A stretch of DNA of 64,000 nucleotides from IMG/VR virus record IMGVR_UViG_3300046787_000206, positions 1 to 64,000 of that record. One strand, given 5' to 3'. A model generated the notes under the pieces. It was given only the letters and a program-made list of their open reading frames with translations. It ran no database searches and was not told the DNA's origin. This stretch comes from a virus. Shown here in pieces: positions 12,511 through 21,191 of this stretch. Position numbers and translations under genes: made by a program. The stretch's first letter is position 1, and each line of letters starts with the position of its first letter.

Positions 12511-14101
12511 GAATGAAGAATACGAAGAAGACGATAAGTTCGAGGAGATTACTCCCGAATACTTCCAAGAAGAGCATGAGTCTCCTCTACCTGAAGACGA
12601 CACGGATGACGTTGACGAGCTTACTCAGGAATTTGTAAATAGGCTTATAGATAAGCTGTTTACTTTCATGGAAGTTCTGGTAGGCCACAAACTTCACCCA
12701 TACCAAAAGCCGTTGTCTAGGCGCATCATGGAGTCTGTAATCATTGGTGACGGCCAGGAAGTCACAGCTCTTGCGGCTCGTCAGTCAGGTAAGTCAGAGG
12801 TCATTGCTAATACAGTAGCCACGTTGATGATTATGCTTCCTATTCTGGCAAAGATGTACCCAGAGCTACTAGGAAAGTTTAAGAACGGCCTATGGGTAGG
12901 TTTGTTTGCCCCTACAGAAGGCCAGGCAGAAACCCTGTTCTCTCGTACCGTTACTCGTCTCACTTCTGAGGCAGCTCAAGCTATTCTCCAGGACCCTGAG
13001 ATTGACGACGTTGCCGCCAAGATTGCTGGAGTTACCAAGACAGTAAAGCTCAAGCGCCTTGGCTCTACTATGACCATGATGACGGCCAACCCTCGTGCAA
13101 AGATTGAGTCTAAGTCTTTCCACCTTGTAGTTATCGATGAGTGCCAGGAAGCTGATGACTTTATTGTTAACAAGTCAATCGCTCCGATGATGGCGTACTA
13201 TGCGGGAACCATGGTTAAGACTGGTACCCCTACAACTTCTAAGAACAACTTCTATAAGTCTATTCAACTTAACAAGCGCATCCAGACGGGTAGAGGAAAG
13301 CGTCAGAACCACTTCCAGTGGGACTGGCGTGAGGTCGCAAAGATTAACCCAGACTATGCAACTCACATTAAGAAAGAGATGCTTCGTATCGGAGAGGACT
13401 CTGATGAGTTTCAGATGTCGTACAACTGCAAATGGCTTCTTGAACGAGGTATGTTTATTACGTCTGGCCTCATGGATGAGCTTGGTGATACTAGTCAAGA
13501 GCTTGTCAAAGTCTGGCACAAAACTCCAGTTGTTGTCGGAGTCGACCCTGCTCGAAAGATGGACTCCACAGTTGTCACGGTGGTATGGGTTGACTGGGAC
13601 CGTCCTGATGAGTTCGGCTATTTCGACCACCGTATCCTCAACTGGCTGGAACTACAGGGCGACGACTGGGAAGAGCAGTACTTCCAGATAGTCAACTTCC
13701 TGTCTAACTATGACGTACTGGCTGTCGGAGTAGACGGTAACGGTGTCGGTGACGCAGTAGCTCAGCGACTCAAGATTCTTCTCCCTCGTGCAGAAGTAGT
13801 GGCTGTGACCTCGTCTCCTACAGAGCAGTCTAAGCGCTTCAAGCATTTGCAGGCACTCATTCAGCGCCGTTCACTATCCTTCCCGTCACACGCTAAGACC
13901 CGTCGTCTTCGTGTATGGAAGCGGTTCTATCAGCAGATGACTGACGCTGAGATTCAGTACAAGGGACCGAACTTTATGGTCGCTGCCCCTGACGAGGCTT
14001 ACGCTCACGATGACTTCGTTGACTCGCTGTCAATTGCCTGCTCTCTAACGCAGGAGCTGGTAATGCCGTCGGTAGAAGTTTCTTCGAATGTTTTCTTTTA
14101 G
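12500..14101 (+). CDS. terL: Terminase large subunit
   Basis: A 533-residue protein. After an acidic N-terminus, the ATPase domain has Walker A ARQSGKS (about residues 93-99) and Walker B LVVIDE (209-214). The C-terminal RNase H-like nuclease has Asp residues in GVDPARKMDST (about 349), GVDGNGVGD (about 412) and HDDFVDS near the end. It pumps DNA into the procapsid and cuts concatemers. The length is normal. The start overlaps the previous gene by 11 bases. Confidence 0.97.
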   Translation: MFSENEEYEEDDKFEEITPEYFQEEHESPLPEDDTDDVDELTQEFVNRLIDKLFTFMEVLVGHKLHPYQKPLSRRIMESVIIGDGQEVTALAARQSGKSEVIANTVATLMIMLPILAKMYPELLGKFKNGLWVGLFAPTEGQAETLFSRTVTRLTSEAAQAILQDPEIDDVAAKIAGVTKTVKLKRLGSTMTMMTANPRAKIESKSFHLVVIDECQEADDFIVNKSIAPMMAYYAGTMVKTGTPTTSKNNFYKSIQLNKRIQTGRGKRQNHFQWDWREVAKINPDYATHIKKEMLRIGEDSDEFQMSYNCKWLLERGMFITSGLMDELGDTSQELVKVWHKTPVVVGVDPARKMDSTVVTVVWVDWDRPDEFGYFDHRILNWLELQGDDWEEQYFQIVNFLSNYDVLAVGVDGNGVGDAVAQRLKILLPRAEVVAVTSSPTEQSKRFKHLQALIQRRSLSFPSHAKTRRLRVWKRFYQQMTDAEIQYKGPNFMVAAPDEAYAHDDFVDSLSIACSLTQELVMPSVEVSSNVFF

Positions 14102-14182
14102 CCTGACATACCCCCTGTAAATACCTCACACTAATTAGTGGAAATAGTCGACTTTTCCATCTCTAATTTTAAGGAGTCCCCC

Positions 14183-14578
14183 ATGGGTCTAGCCCCAGCA
14201 CCTCAGTTCCCTGAGAAGGCACCACAGGCTTACGAGCGCAAGATGGCATCAAACGTTGAGCGCCGTGGTCCACTACGTTTCGAAGAGGGTGTCGCTACTG
14301 ACACTGACGTTCCAAACGACTTCCAGGTTGGCGTACAGAACGGCTTTGCAGCCGCTGCTGGTCGCCCAAACCGCAACGCTCCAGTATGGCAGAAGCCTGC
14401 TGCTGAGACCCTATCTGAGCGTGCTCACGTAGGTTCAGCTTCATGGATTGAAGCACCAACATTCCTTGGTGAGTTCTCACACGGCTCGTTCTCACAGAAC
14501 GCAGAGCAGACTGTTGAGACCAAGGTTGTTTCGGGTGGACGCACTCAGCGTCTAAACCCAACAGTCGTAAACGACTAA
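14183..14578 (+). CDS. Hypothetical protein between terminase and portal
   Basis: A 131-residue Ala/Gln/Arg-rich protein (MGLAPAPQFPEKAP...). I choose the ATG at 14183 because TAAGGAG lies eight bases upstream. A GTG start at 14138 would run through the leader. The strong site and codon pattern (like the capsid gene) suggest high expression, so it may be a virion protein. It is followed by a hairpin. Function not recognised. Confidence 0.72.
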   Translation: MGLAPAPQFPEKAPQAYERKMASNVERRGPLRFEEGVATDTDVPNDFQVGVQNGFAAAAGRPNRNAPVWQKPAAETLSERAHVGSASWIEAPTFLGEFSHGSFSQNAEQTVETKVVSGGRTQRLNPTVVND

Positions 14579-14592
14579 TTAACTGTTTAGCA

Positions 14593-14630
14593 ACCCAACC
14601 TCACTCTTACTTTATAGAGTGGGGTTGGGT
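14593..14630 (+). terminator. Terminator-like hairpin
   Basis: A 15-bp stem with one G-T pair joins 14593-14607 and 14616-14630 around an 8-base loop. There is no T tract, so it may only attenuate or stabilise the upstream message. Confidence 0.55.
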
Positions 14631-14651
14631 GTTAACAGTAGAGGAGTTCTG

Positions 14652-14954
14652 ATGGCAGACACGCCAGTTAACGAAAAGCTATACGCAATGGTTGTTGCGC
14701 AAGCTAAGGCTAAGTACACAACTTACCCATCCCCAGGTGCCTCGCACTGGGTTCACCGCCGCTATCTAGAGCTAGGCGGTCGTTTTGAAGACACCTCTGA
14801 GATTTCTCGCAAAGAGAAGCTTGTTAAGCGCATGATGGAAAACCGTATGCTAGAAAAGCGTGGACACGGTGACCACAGTGCTAAGAACGACGAAAAAAAG
14901 CACAAAGAGCGTACAGGTTACGACAAGGACAAGAAGAAGCACGGGGATAAGTAA
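14652..14954 (+). CDS. Hypothetical small protein upstream of portal
   Basis: A 100-residue protein. The N-terminal half (KLYAMVVAQAKAKYTTYPSP then WVHRRYLELGGRF) looks like a conserved alpha-helical fold of phage and giant-virus small proteins. The C-terminus is a Lys/His/Asp-rich tail. The ATG at 14652 has GAGGAG nine bases upstream. The stop overlaps the portal start (TAATG). It may be packaged or help portal assembly. Confidence 0.7.
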   Translation: MADTPVNEKLYAMVVAQAKAKYTTYPSPGASHWVHRRYLELGGRFEDTSEISRKEKLVKRMMENRMLEKRGHGDHSAKNDEKKHKERTGYDKDKKKHGDK

Positions 14955-16675
14955 TGTCTTTTATGGACTTCTCCCCGCCGTCATACCGTGCGGCGTCATC
15001 TGACTTAACTATCTCCATCTCTCCACTAGGTCTTGTAGAGCTAGCTGATGAAGAGTTTGAGGTCCACGGTCCTCGTCTAAACCGCTACTCCCTAAACTGG
15101 GCCATGTATCTTGGCCACCACTGGGGATACCGCCGTGAGCAGGGCGAAATGCAAATCTCGGTTAACTACTACCGTGCATTCCTTGACTACATGGCTCGCT
15201 TTACTTTTGGTAATGGAGTCCACTTCCGTTCTCCTAAGGCCACTGAGGCTATCGTTCCTGCACGTCTAGAGCGTGTTTGGGAGATTGACAACGACAAGAA
15301 GAAGATTCTTCTTGAGATGGCACAGACTGGTGGAATCACTGGTGACGTATTCGTAAAGATTGCGTACGAAGAAGCATGGACTGACTCTATCGGCCGCTTC
15401 CACCCAGGCCGTGTTCGCATCCTTCCTTTGAACTCAGCATTTGCCTTCCCTGAGTTCCACCCACACGACCGTACTCGTCTTCTTAGATTCAAGCAGAAGT
15501 ACCGTTTCTGGGGAACCTCTCTTGAAGGTACCCGTCAGGTGTTTACTTACACCGAAATTCTTACCGATGACATCATCGAAGAGTACATCAACGACGAGCT
15601 GATTGACTCACGTCCAAACCCACTAGGCTTGATTCCTGTCGTTCACATCCCTAACATCCCTGTAGCGGGCTCTCCATGGGGATTGTCTGATGCACACGAT
15701 ATTATTTCTATTAACCGTGCATACAACGAAATCGCTACTGACGTTGCAGACATCATTAACTACCACGCTTCTCCTGTTACCGTTATTGTCGGTGCTAAGG
15801 CAGCGAACCTCGAGAAGGGCGCTAAGAAGGTCTGGGGAGGTCTACCTAAGGATTCACAGGTATTCAACCTAGAAGGCGGCTCAGCGGGCCTTGCAGGGGC
15901 TATGCAGTACCTGCAAATGCTTAAGATGTCGATGCACGAGCTCATGAACATCCCTGAGACTGCACTTGGCCAGGCCCAGCCTATTTCTAACACTTCTGGT
16001 GTTGCTCTTTCTATTCAGTTCCAGCCTCTAATGAACCGTTGGACTCAAAAGATTGCTCAGTACGGTGCGGGCCTAGAGAAGATTAACGAGCTTGTCTTGC
16101 TTAACCTTGCTGTTAAAGAGCCAGAGACTTTCGCATACGACCCTGAGAAGGACGGTCCACTGGATGAGGGCAACCTAACCCAGCTAGACCCTAACGACCC
16201 TCTGACATTCGTTACCTTTGCTCACTTCCCACAGCCACTTCCACTAGACAAGATTGTTCTTTTGAACGAGCTTCAGCAGAAGATGACTATGGGTCTTGAA
16301 TCTAAGGAAGGCGCTCTACGTGCTCTTGGTGAAGAGTTCCCAGAAGAGAAGCTCGCAGAGATTCGCCAGGAACTTATCGAAGATGCTGAGTCAGAAGGTT
16401 CGTTGAACCTAGTACGAGTGCAGATTCAAAAGCAGATTATGGACATGACTGGCTTTATGGCTGGTCCTGACGGAACTGCAACTCCTATCGACCCAATGAT
16501 GATGGGTGATGGAGACGTTCTAGGAGATGGTCAACTAGGTGCTGAAGGCACAGACCCTGACGCTGCGACAGTAGCTCAGGAAAACCTTCAGGCCGAGGAC
16601 TCAATCCGACAGACTTTGGTTGACGGCGCTTACGGGACTCAAACCCCGTCTAGGCGTGCAGTTGATAAAGAATAA
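14954..16675 (+). CDS. Portal protein
   Basis: A 573-residue protein with the features of an SPP1/HK97-type portal: an N-terminal RLNRYSLNWAMYLGHHWGYRRE region, a central TGGITGDVFVKIAYEE crown strand, a long helical segment with MLKMSMHELMNIPETALGQAQP (about residues 325-346), and a disordered C-terminus. It forms the dodecameric DNA gate at one capsid vertex. The position between terL and the scaffold and capsid genes agrees. A one-base overlap with the previous gene indicates coupling. Confidence 0.92.
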   Translation: MSFMDFSPPSYRAASSDLTISISPLGLVELADEEFEVHGPRLNRYSLNWAMYLGHHWGYRREQGEMQISVNYYRAFLDYMARFTFGNGVHFRSPKATEAIVPARLERVWEIDNDKKKILLEMAQTGGITGDVFVKIAYEEAWTDSIGRFHPGRVRILPLNSAFAFPEFHPHDRTRLLRFKQKYRFWGTSLEGTRQVFTYTEILTDDIIEEYINDELIDSRPNPLGLIPVVHIPNIPVAGSPWGLSDAHDIISINRAYNEIATDVADIINYHASPVTVIVGAKAANLEKGAKKVWGGLPKDSQVFNLEGGSAGLAGAMQYLQMLKMSMHELMNIPETALGQAQPISNTSGVALSIQFQPLMNRWTQKIAQYGAGLEKINELVLLNLAVKEPETFAYDPEKDGPLDEGNLTQLDPNDPLTFVTFAHFPQPLPLDKIVLLNELQQKMTMGLESKEGALRALGEEFPEEKLAEIRQELIEDAESEGSLNLVRVQIQKQIMDMTGFMAGPDGTATPIDPMMMGDGDVLGDGQLGAEGTDPDAATVAQENLQAEDSIRQTLVDGAYGTQTPSRRAVDKE

Positions 16676-16694
16676 CTAACTATTAGTTAGTTTT
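16674..16694 (+). terminator. Short hairpin after portal
   Basis: AACTAACT (16674-16681) pairs with AGTTAGTT (16685-16692) around ATT, and TT follows. It is weak. The 125-base gap to the scaffold gene holds no gene. Confidence 0.4.
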
Positions 16695-16799
16695 AGCGAG
16701 ACAAGTAATCCGTTATACGGTGAACTTATTTCGTAACAAGTGATAGGTCATGTGGCACTAATTCGGAAAACGACCAAGAGAATGAAAAGAGAATAGGTT

Positions 16800-17588
16800 A
16801 TGCCTAACAAGGAAAACAACGAAGAGGTCACCCTAGAGGTAGCCGAAACCGCAGCCCCTTCGATGGACGCATTCAATGCAGCCGCTGAGGACGCAAGCAC
16901 CAATACTGGAAAGTACACTGCTGAGGACATTGCTAAGGCACGTCAGCAGGAGAAATCAAAGGTATACAAGACTGTAGAGAACCTACAGGAGGAGCTCGCA
17001 ATTCTTCGTCAGAAGGAAGCGGAGCGTGAAGCAAAGGAATCAGAACGCAAGGCAGCTCGTGTTGCCCGTGAAGCTGAAGCCGCCGCAGAGCGCAAGAAGC
17101 AGGAAGAAGCCGAACTTGAGGTTCGTGACCTTCTTTCTAAGAAAGAGCAGGAGTGGCAGTCCCAGCTTGAGGCCGAGCGTCTTGAGCGTGAAAAGGCTTT
17201 CGCCCTACTACAGCGTGAACGTGACTTCCAGGAGCTATCGGCTTATCGCCAGCAGCGACTAGAGGCAGTACGTAACGATATTGTTCCAGAACTTATTGAC
17301 CTGGTTTCTGGTAACGACAAGGACGAGATTGAGAAGAGCATCGAAGACCTCAAGACTCGTTCATCAAAAATCTTCGATTCTGTTGCGCAGGTTGCACAGC
17401 AGAGCCGTAAGGAAATGGTGGGAACCCGTGTAACGGTTCCTTCCTCTGGACCCCTCGACAACGATTCGGCCTCGAACCCATATTCTCCTAACGACATTGC
17501 AAACATGTCTATGGAGGATTATGCAAAGCAACGCTCAAAGCTTTTGGGCAACACTAACCGTGGTGGACAGGGATTGTTCGGTAACTAA
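16800..17588 (+). CDS. Capsid scaffolding protein
   Basis: A 262-residue, acidic, helix-forming protein with a long Glu/Lys/Arg-rich coiled coil (about residues 50-190) and a flexible C-terminus ending NRGGQGLFGN. Composition, size and place between portal and major capsid match phage scaffolds, which guide procapsid assembly and then leave or are cleaved. No protease gene is visible nearby, so release without cleavage is likely (inference). Confidence 0.85.
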   Translation: MPNKENNEEVTLEVAETAAPSMDAFNAAAEDASTNTGKYTAEDIAKARQQEKSKVYKTVENLQEELAILRQKEAEREAKESERKAARVAREAEAAAERKKQEEAELEVRDLLSKKEQEWQSQLEAERLEREKAFALLQRERDFQELSAYRQQRLEAVRNDIVPELIDLVSGNDKDEIEKSIEDLKTRSSKIFDSVAQVAQQSRKEMVGTRVTVPSSGPLDNDSASNPYSPNDIANMSMEDYAKQRSKLLGNTNRGGQGLFGN

Positions 17589-17624
17589 CCTACCTAACCT
17601 AACGCTCTTGAAAGGAGCAACCTA

Positions 17625-18749
17625 ATGGCGTCAGCTATTACAGGTTCGGGCCAGCTTGCTGGAGCCCCTACCGCATACTCAGGCAGCAACTCACAGCTGT
17701 CACAGGCAATTCAGACTATCTGGTCAAAGGAAATCCTATTCCAGGCAATGCCAATCCTTCGCTTCGAGCAGTTCGCTGTTAAGAAGACTGAACTTGGTGT
17801 AGCTCCTGGTCTACGTGTTAACTTCCTACGTTACAAGAACTTCGCAGTGGACGCTACTCCACTAACCGAAGGTGTACGTATGACCACCAACGCACTTACT
17901 GCTGAGCAGATTGCAATCACCGTTGCTGAGCACGGTTATGCTGTTGCTGTTTCGGAGCTTCTATTGAACGCTTCGTTCGACGACATCATGGCTTCAGCTT
18001 CACGCCTTCTAGGTCGCCACATGGCACAGTACCTAGACATCCAGGCACGTGACACTCTATCAGCTGCTACCTCAGCTACCTTCGGTTACAACCGTTCAGG
18101 TATCTCAGGCGGCGCTTTCACCAACTACGACGAGGGTGTTGTCGGTACCTCGATTGCTGACCTAGACGGTAACCACAAGCTTACCACTGGTGCAATCAAG
18201 GACTCAGCACTGGTTCTTGCTTCAAAGAACATCCCTCGCATTGGTGAGACCTACGTTCAGTTCATCCACCCTAAGCAGTCACGTGACCTTCGCTCGAACC
18301 CAGAGTTCATCGAAGTAACCAAGTACGCTGCTCCAGGTAACTTCATGCTAGGTGAAATCGGTCGTCTATACGACGTCGTCTTCATCGAGACCACTCAGGT
18401 CAAGAAGTTGGCTGCTAACGGCACCTACACCACCTCTTCTCTAGTTGGCGCTCCATCGTCACAGACCTCAGTTCCAGTGCTTCCAAACACTGGTCGTGGT
18501 CAGGGTGGAAACCCAGAGAACACCTCAGAAGCTACTGGTTACCTAACCTCGGCTACTGGCAACACTGCTGATGTCTACGAGTCAATCATGATTGGTGACA
18601 ACGCATTCGGACACGCTATCTCGCTTCCAGTTGAGCTTCGTGACGGTGGTGTTCTTGACTTTGGTCGTGAGCACGCACTTGCATGGTACTCAATCTGGGG
18701 TCTAGGTATCATCACCGACCAGGCTATCAACAAGGTTTACACCAACTAA
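17625..18749 (+). CDS. Major capsid protein
   Basis: A 374-residue protein of HK97 fold by position and layout, resembling the N4-gp56-type capsid family (LSQAIQTIWSKEILFQAMPILRF at the start and YAVAVSELLLNASFDD near residues 105-120). The codon use is strongly biased toward a few codons, as expected for the most abundant virion protein. GAAAGGAG lies upstream. A GC-rich hairpin follows. Confidence 0.93.
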   Translation: MASAITGSGQLAGAPTAYSGSNSQLSQAIQTIWSKEILFQAMPILRFEQFAVKKTELGVAPGLRVNFLRYKNFAVDATPLTEGVRMTTNALTAEQIAITVAEHGYAVAVSELLLNASFDDIMASASRLLGRHMAQYLDIQARDTLSAATSATFGYNRSGISGGAFTNYDEGVVGTSIADLDGNHKLTTGAIKDSALVLASKNIPRIGETYVQFIHPKQSRDLRSNPEFIEVTKYAAPGNFMLGEIGRLYDVVFIETTQVKKLAANGTYTTSSLVGAPSSQTSVPVLPNTGRGQGGNPENTSEATGYLTSATGNTADVYESIMIGDNAFGHAISLPVELRDGGVLDFGREHALAWYSIWGLGIITDQAINKVYTN

Positions 18750-18767
18750 TAGCCAAAACCTCGTGAA

Positions 18768-18793
18768 GGGGGCGGGGCTTCGGCCCCGTCCCC
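18768..18793 (+). terminator. GC-rich hairpin with TTCG loop after the capsid gene
   Basis: GGGGGCGGGGC (18768-18778) pairs with GCCCCGTCCCC (18783-18793) around TTCG. There is no T tract. It may lower read-through or protect the capsid mRNA 3' end. Confidence 0.65.
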
Positions 18794-18831
18794 AACACAA
18801 ACAAACAACCTAATACAAGGAAGAAAATATC

Positions 18832-19212
18832 GTGGCAACTAAACCAACTAGTCCTCAGGACATGACAGGCCGTGCAGCAGAGCTTGCGGCAAAGCAGAAC
18901 GCAGAAGAGCTAGCAAAGCGCAAGGATGAGATTTCAATCTCACGTGCAGCTGAGAAAGAGCTCCTAGAGACAGCAGTCTTCGACCCTAAGAACCCAGAGA
19001 AGCCAATCTTGATTGACGAGATTGAAGAGCTGGGCGTATCGGTCAAAAACGACAAGGTAGTAATCCGTACTATTGCTGACATCGAAGATATGACTTACGG
19101 CGTCATCAATGGCACCCCACAGTCATACACTTTCAAGTCAGGTCAGAAGTACTCGGTTCCTCGTGACCTTGCAGCGTACCTAGAAAACCTAGGTTACATC
19201 TGGCGACAGTAA
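18832..19212 (+). CDS. Hypothetical head protein
   Basis: A 126-residue protein starting at GTG with AAGGAAG upstream. The N-terminal half is a charged helix. The C-terminal half (VKNDKVVIRTIADIEDMTYG ... SVPRDLAAYLENLGYIW) looks like a small beta domain with a conserved ending seen in phage head-associated proteins. It lies between two strong hairpins after the capsid gene. A head-tail connector or capsid accessory role is inferred from position. Confidence 0.68.
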   Translation: MATKPTSPQDMTGRAAELAAKQNAEELAKRKDEISISRAAEKELLETAVFDPKNPEKPILIDEIEELGVSVKNDKVVIRTIADIEDMTYGVINGTPQSYTFKSGQKYSVPRDLAAYLENLGYIWRQ

Positions 19213-19226
19213 TCGCCCCATAAGCT

Positions 19227-19273
19227 GTCCGTCCTGCTGGCACCCGCCCTCCTCCCAGCAGGACGGACTTTTT
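19227..19273 (+). terminator. Strong rho-independent terminator
   Basis: A perfect 14-bp stem (19227-19240 with 19255-19268) is followed by TTTTT. It ends the head operon. Confidence 0.93.
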
Positions 19274-19336
19274 GCGTTTGGGCTGTATTTACACGCAGTA
19301 TAAGAGAACATAAATAAGTAAGATTACGGAGGATTT

Positions 19337-20395
19337 GTGGCTACACTAGCTAACCTTGTTGATAAGGTCCGACTTGAGCTCGGAGACCTTGGCAAGTCGT
19401 TCGTCGTTCAGTTCGTAGCTGATGGCAGCACAAACCGATTCAACATCCACTACTCTCCATTAGACGCTGCTGGCGTATTTGTTTGGAAAAACGGCATCGA
19501 TATCTCTACTACAGTTTCAGTAGAAGAGTCTACTGGAGTAGTTGTTTTTGACACCGTACCTGTAGAGGGCGACGAGATTACCGTAAGCGGTAACTACTTC
19601 CGTTACTTCACAGCAGCAGAGCTACAGAGCATCGTTCAGACAGCTTTTGACCAGCACGCTTCGGGTCACACTACTTCCCTGGGAGCGCAGCTAACCCTAG
19701 CTAACCTTCCAGTTATTGAAGACTACGCAGTCGTTATTCACGCAACAGTCCACGCACTATACACCCTAGCTACCGACGCCTCGTTTGACATCGACATCGC
19801 TGCTCCAGACGGAGTAAGCATTCCTCGTTCAGAACGTTACCGTCAGCTAATGGACATGGTTGCAGCCCGCCAAACCCAGTACAAGGAGCTTTGTGTACAG
19901 CTCGGTATTGGTATGTACAAGATTGACGTATTCAACCTACGTCGTATCTCTAAGGCTACTGGCCGCTACGTTCCTGAGTACAAGCCTCAAGAAGTAGACG
20001 ACCGCAGCTACCCACAGCGCACGCACAAGCCTGCACCTACTTATGGAGACAAGGAAAGTCCTTGGCCTACTGAAGCTGGCGACCTAATCGCTTACCAGGG
20101 ACGTTCTTGGACAACGTCGATTGATTTTGCAGGAGACTATACTGGCATGGCTTTCATTGCCAATCTCCTGACTCAGCGTGGCAGTGTACATGTTATCCAA
20201 AATATTAATTTAGTCGTTGACGACAATGGGGATGGAACGTACACTGCCACCCTATCTTTGACCAGAGACCAGACCTTGCGTTTGGCTGGTCGAGTTTACT
20301 GGTCTCTATCTACAGTAAATACTGAAACCGAAGAGAAGATTGAAATCTTAGGTGGAAGCTTCTTCACCCAGCGTGTTAGTGAGGCTATCCTCTAA
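19337..20395 (+). CDS. Probable head-tail connector or neck protein
   Basis: A 352-residue protein starting at GTG with GGAGG upstream. The N-terminal part (LANLVDKVRLELGDLGKSF...) is typical of phage head-tail adaptor proteins, and the middle holds helices, one with a VHALYTLATDASF stretch. A beta-rich C-terminus follows (about residues 265-350, GDYTGMAFIANLL). It is the last head-side gene before the adhesin island. The stop overlaps the next start. Confidence 0.65.
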   Translation: MATLANLVDKVRLELGDLGKSFVVQFVADGSTNRFNIHYSPLDAAGVFVWKNGIDISTTVSVEESTGVVVFDTVPVEGDEITVSGNYFRYFTAAELQSIVQTAFDQHASGHTTSLGAQLTLANLPVIEDYAVVIHATVHALYTLATDASFDIDIAAPDGVSIPRSERYRQLMDMVAARQTQYKELCVQLGIGMYKIDVFNLRRISKATGRYVPEYKPQEVDDRSYPQRTHKPAPTYGDKESPWPTEAGDLIAYQGRSWTTSIDFAGDYTGMAFIANLLTQRGSVHVIQNINLVVDDNGDGTYTATLSLTRDQTLRLAGRVYWSLSTVNTETEEKIEILGGSFFTQRVSEAIL

Positions 20396-20751
20396 TGCCT
20401 ATCAATCCAAATTCACCTATTCTTCCAGAGATGGACATTGCTCTGCTTTCTGGAACGGGACAGTTTGTCCCAAACAGCCCTGGATACCCAGAAGTAGATA
20501 TTACTCTCCTTCCTGGAGTTCCTGGGCAGCGCATGGACTACACGCTACTGCCTACATTGGTAGCGTTCACATACACCCAGTCAGCAGCAGCATCCACATG
20601 GAACATCACACATAACCTACACTTCAAACCTAACGTAACTGTTTTTGACAGTTCGGGCGGCATGGTTGAAGGAAACATCGTTCATCTAACAGATAACTCC
20701 CTAACAATCAGTTTCTCTGCGCAAATCAGTGGAACCGCCACCCTATCATGA
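20395..20751 (+). CDS. Tail-fibre or virion protein with ITHN-type C-terminal domain
   Basis: A 118-residue protein. The N-terminus has repeats of the form E-M/V-D-I-x-L-L. The C-terminus STWNITHNLHFKPNVTVFDS ... VEGNIVH is a small beta domain common at the ends of phage fibre and collar proteins. A related domain ends the protein at 21191. The two are separated by the endonuclease VII gene, which overlaps this one by four bases (ATGA). Confidence 0.7.
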   Translation: MPINPNSPILPEMDIALLSGTGQFVPNSPGYPEVDITLLPGVPGQRMDYTLLPTLVAFTYTQSAAASTWNITHNLHFKPNVTVFDSSGGMVEGNIVHLTDNSLTISFSAQISGTATLS

Positions 20752-21191
20752 CAGTCAAAAATGGATTGTGGAAAAAAACTGGGGTAAAAGTCTGCCCAGT
20801 CTGCTCTACAGAAAAATCTGTGGAAGAGTTCAAGTTGAACACTTCAGGAGTGCCTGGATGGTGCAAACCTTGTACTACGGAAAAAATGCGGGGCTATCAA
20901 GCAGCACGTCGTTCTGAGAATAAAGAGCGACTAGCTGACTGGAATCGTAAAACTAGATACAACTTAACACCAGAAGAATACACATACATGGTCATAGAGC
21001 AAGGCGGCAAGTGCGCCATCTGTAAGGACGTCTCAGATGGACTTTGCGTTGACCACGACCACAACACAGGTGAGGTTCGAGGACTTCTTTGCCGTAAATG
21101 CAATACGGGAATAGGAATGCTACAAGACAACCTGGAAAATCTTAAAAATGCAGTGGCTTACCTAGCCCAAACACAAGAAAGTAGAAACTGA
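20748..21191 (+). CDS. Endonuclease VII family nuclease
   Basis: A 147-residue protein. There are two N-terminal Cys pairs (C16/C19 and C39/C42). The T4 endonuclease VII-like His-Me finger follows, with C89/C92, the catalytic VDHDH (102-106), and C115/C118 with NTG. T4 endonuclease VII resolves branched DNA. Free-standing homologues scattered among phage structural genes often behave like homing endonucleases. Its ATG overlaps the stop of the fibre gene (ATGA), and its own stop overlaps the next start. Confidence 0.88.
   Translation: MTVKNGLWKKTGVKVCPVCSTEKSVEEFKLNTSGVPGWCKPCTTEKMRGYQAARRSENKERLADWNRKTRYNLTPEEYTYMVIEQGGKCAICKDVSDGLCVDHDHNTGEVRGLLCRKCNTGIGMLQDNLENLKNAVAYLAQTQESRN

Noticed and set aside
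13175-13691. Frames of 150-163 codons on both strands inside terL
   Set aside because: They lie wholly within the conserved terminase core, so they are shadows.
14138-14182. GTG start for the gene at 14183
   Set aside because: The ATG at 14183 has TAAGGAG at the right distance. The upstream extension has no site and reads like leader sequence.
20352-20615. An 87-codon frame overlapping the genes at 19337 and 20395
   Set aside because: It overlaps two well-supported genes in other frames and has no start signal.
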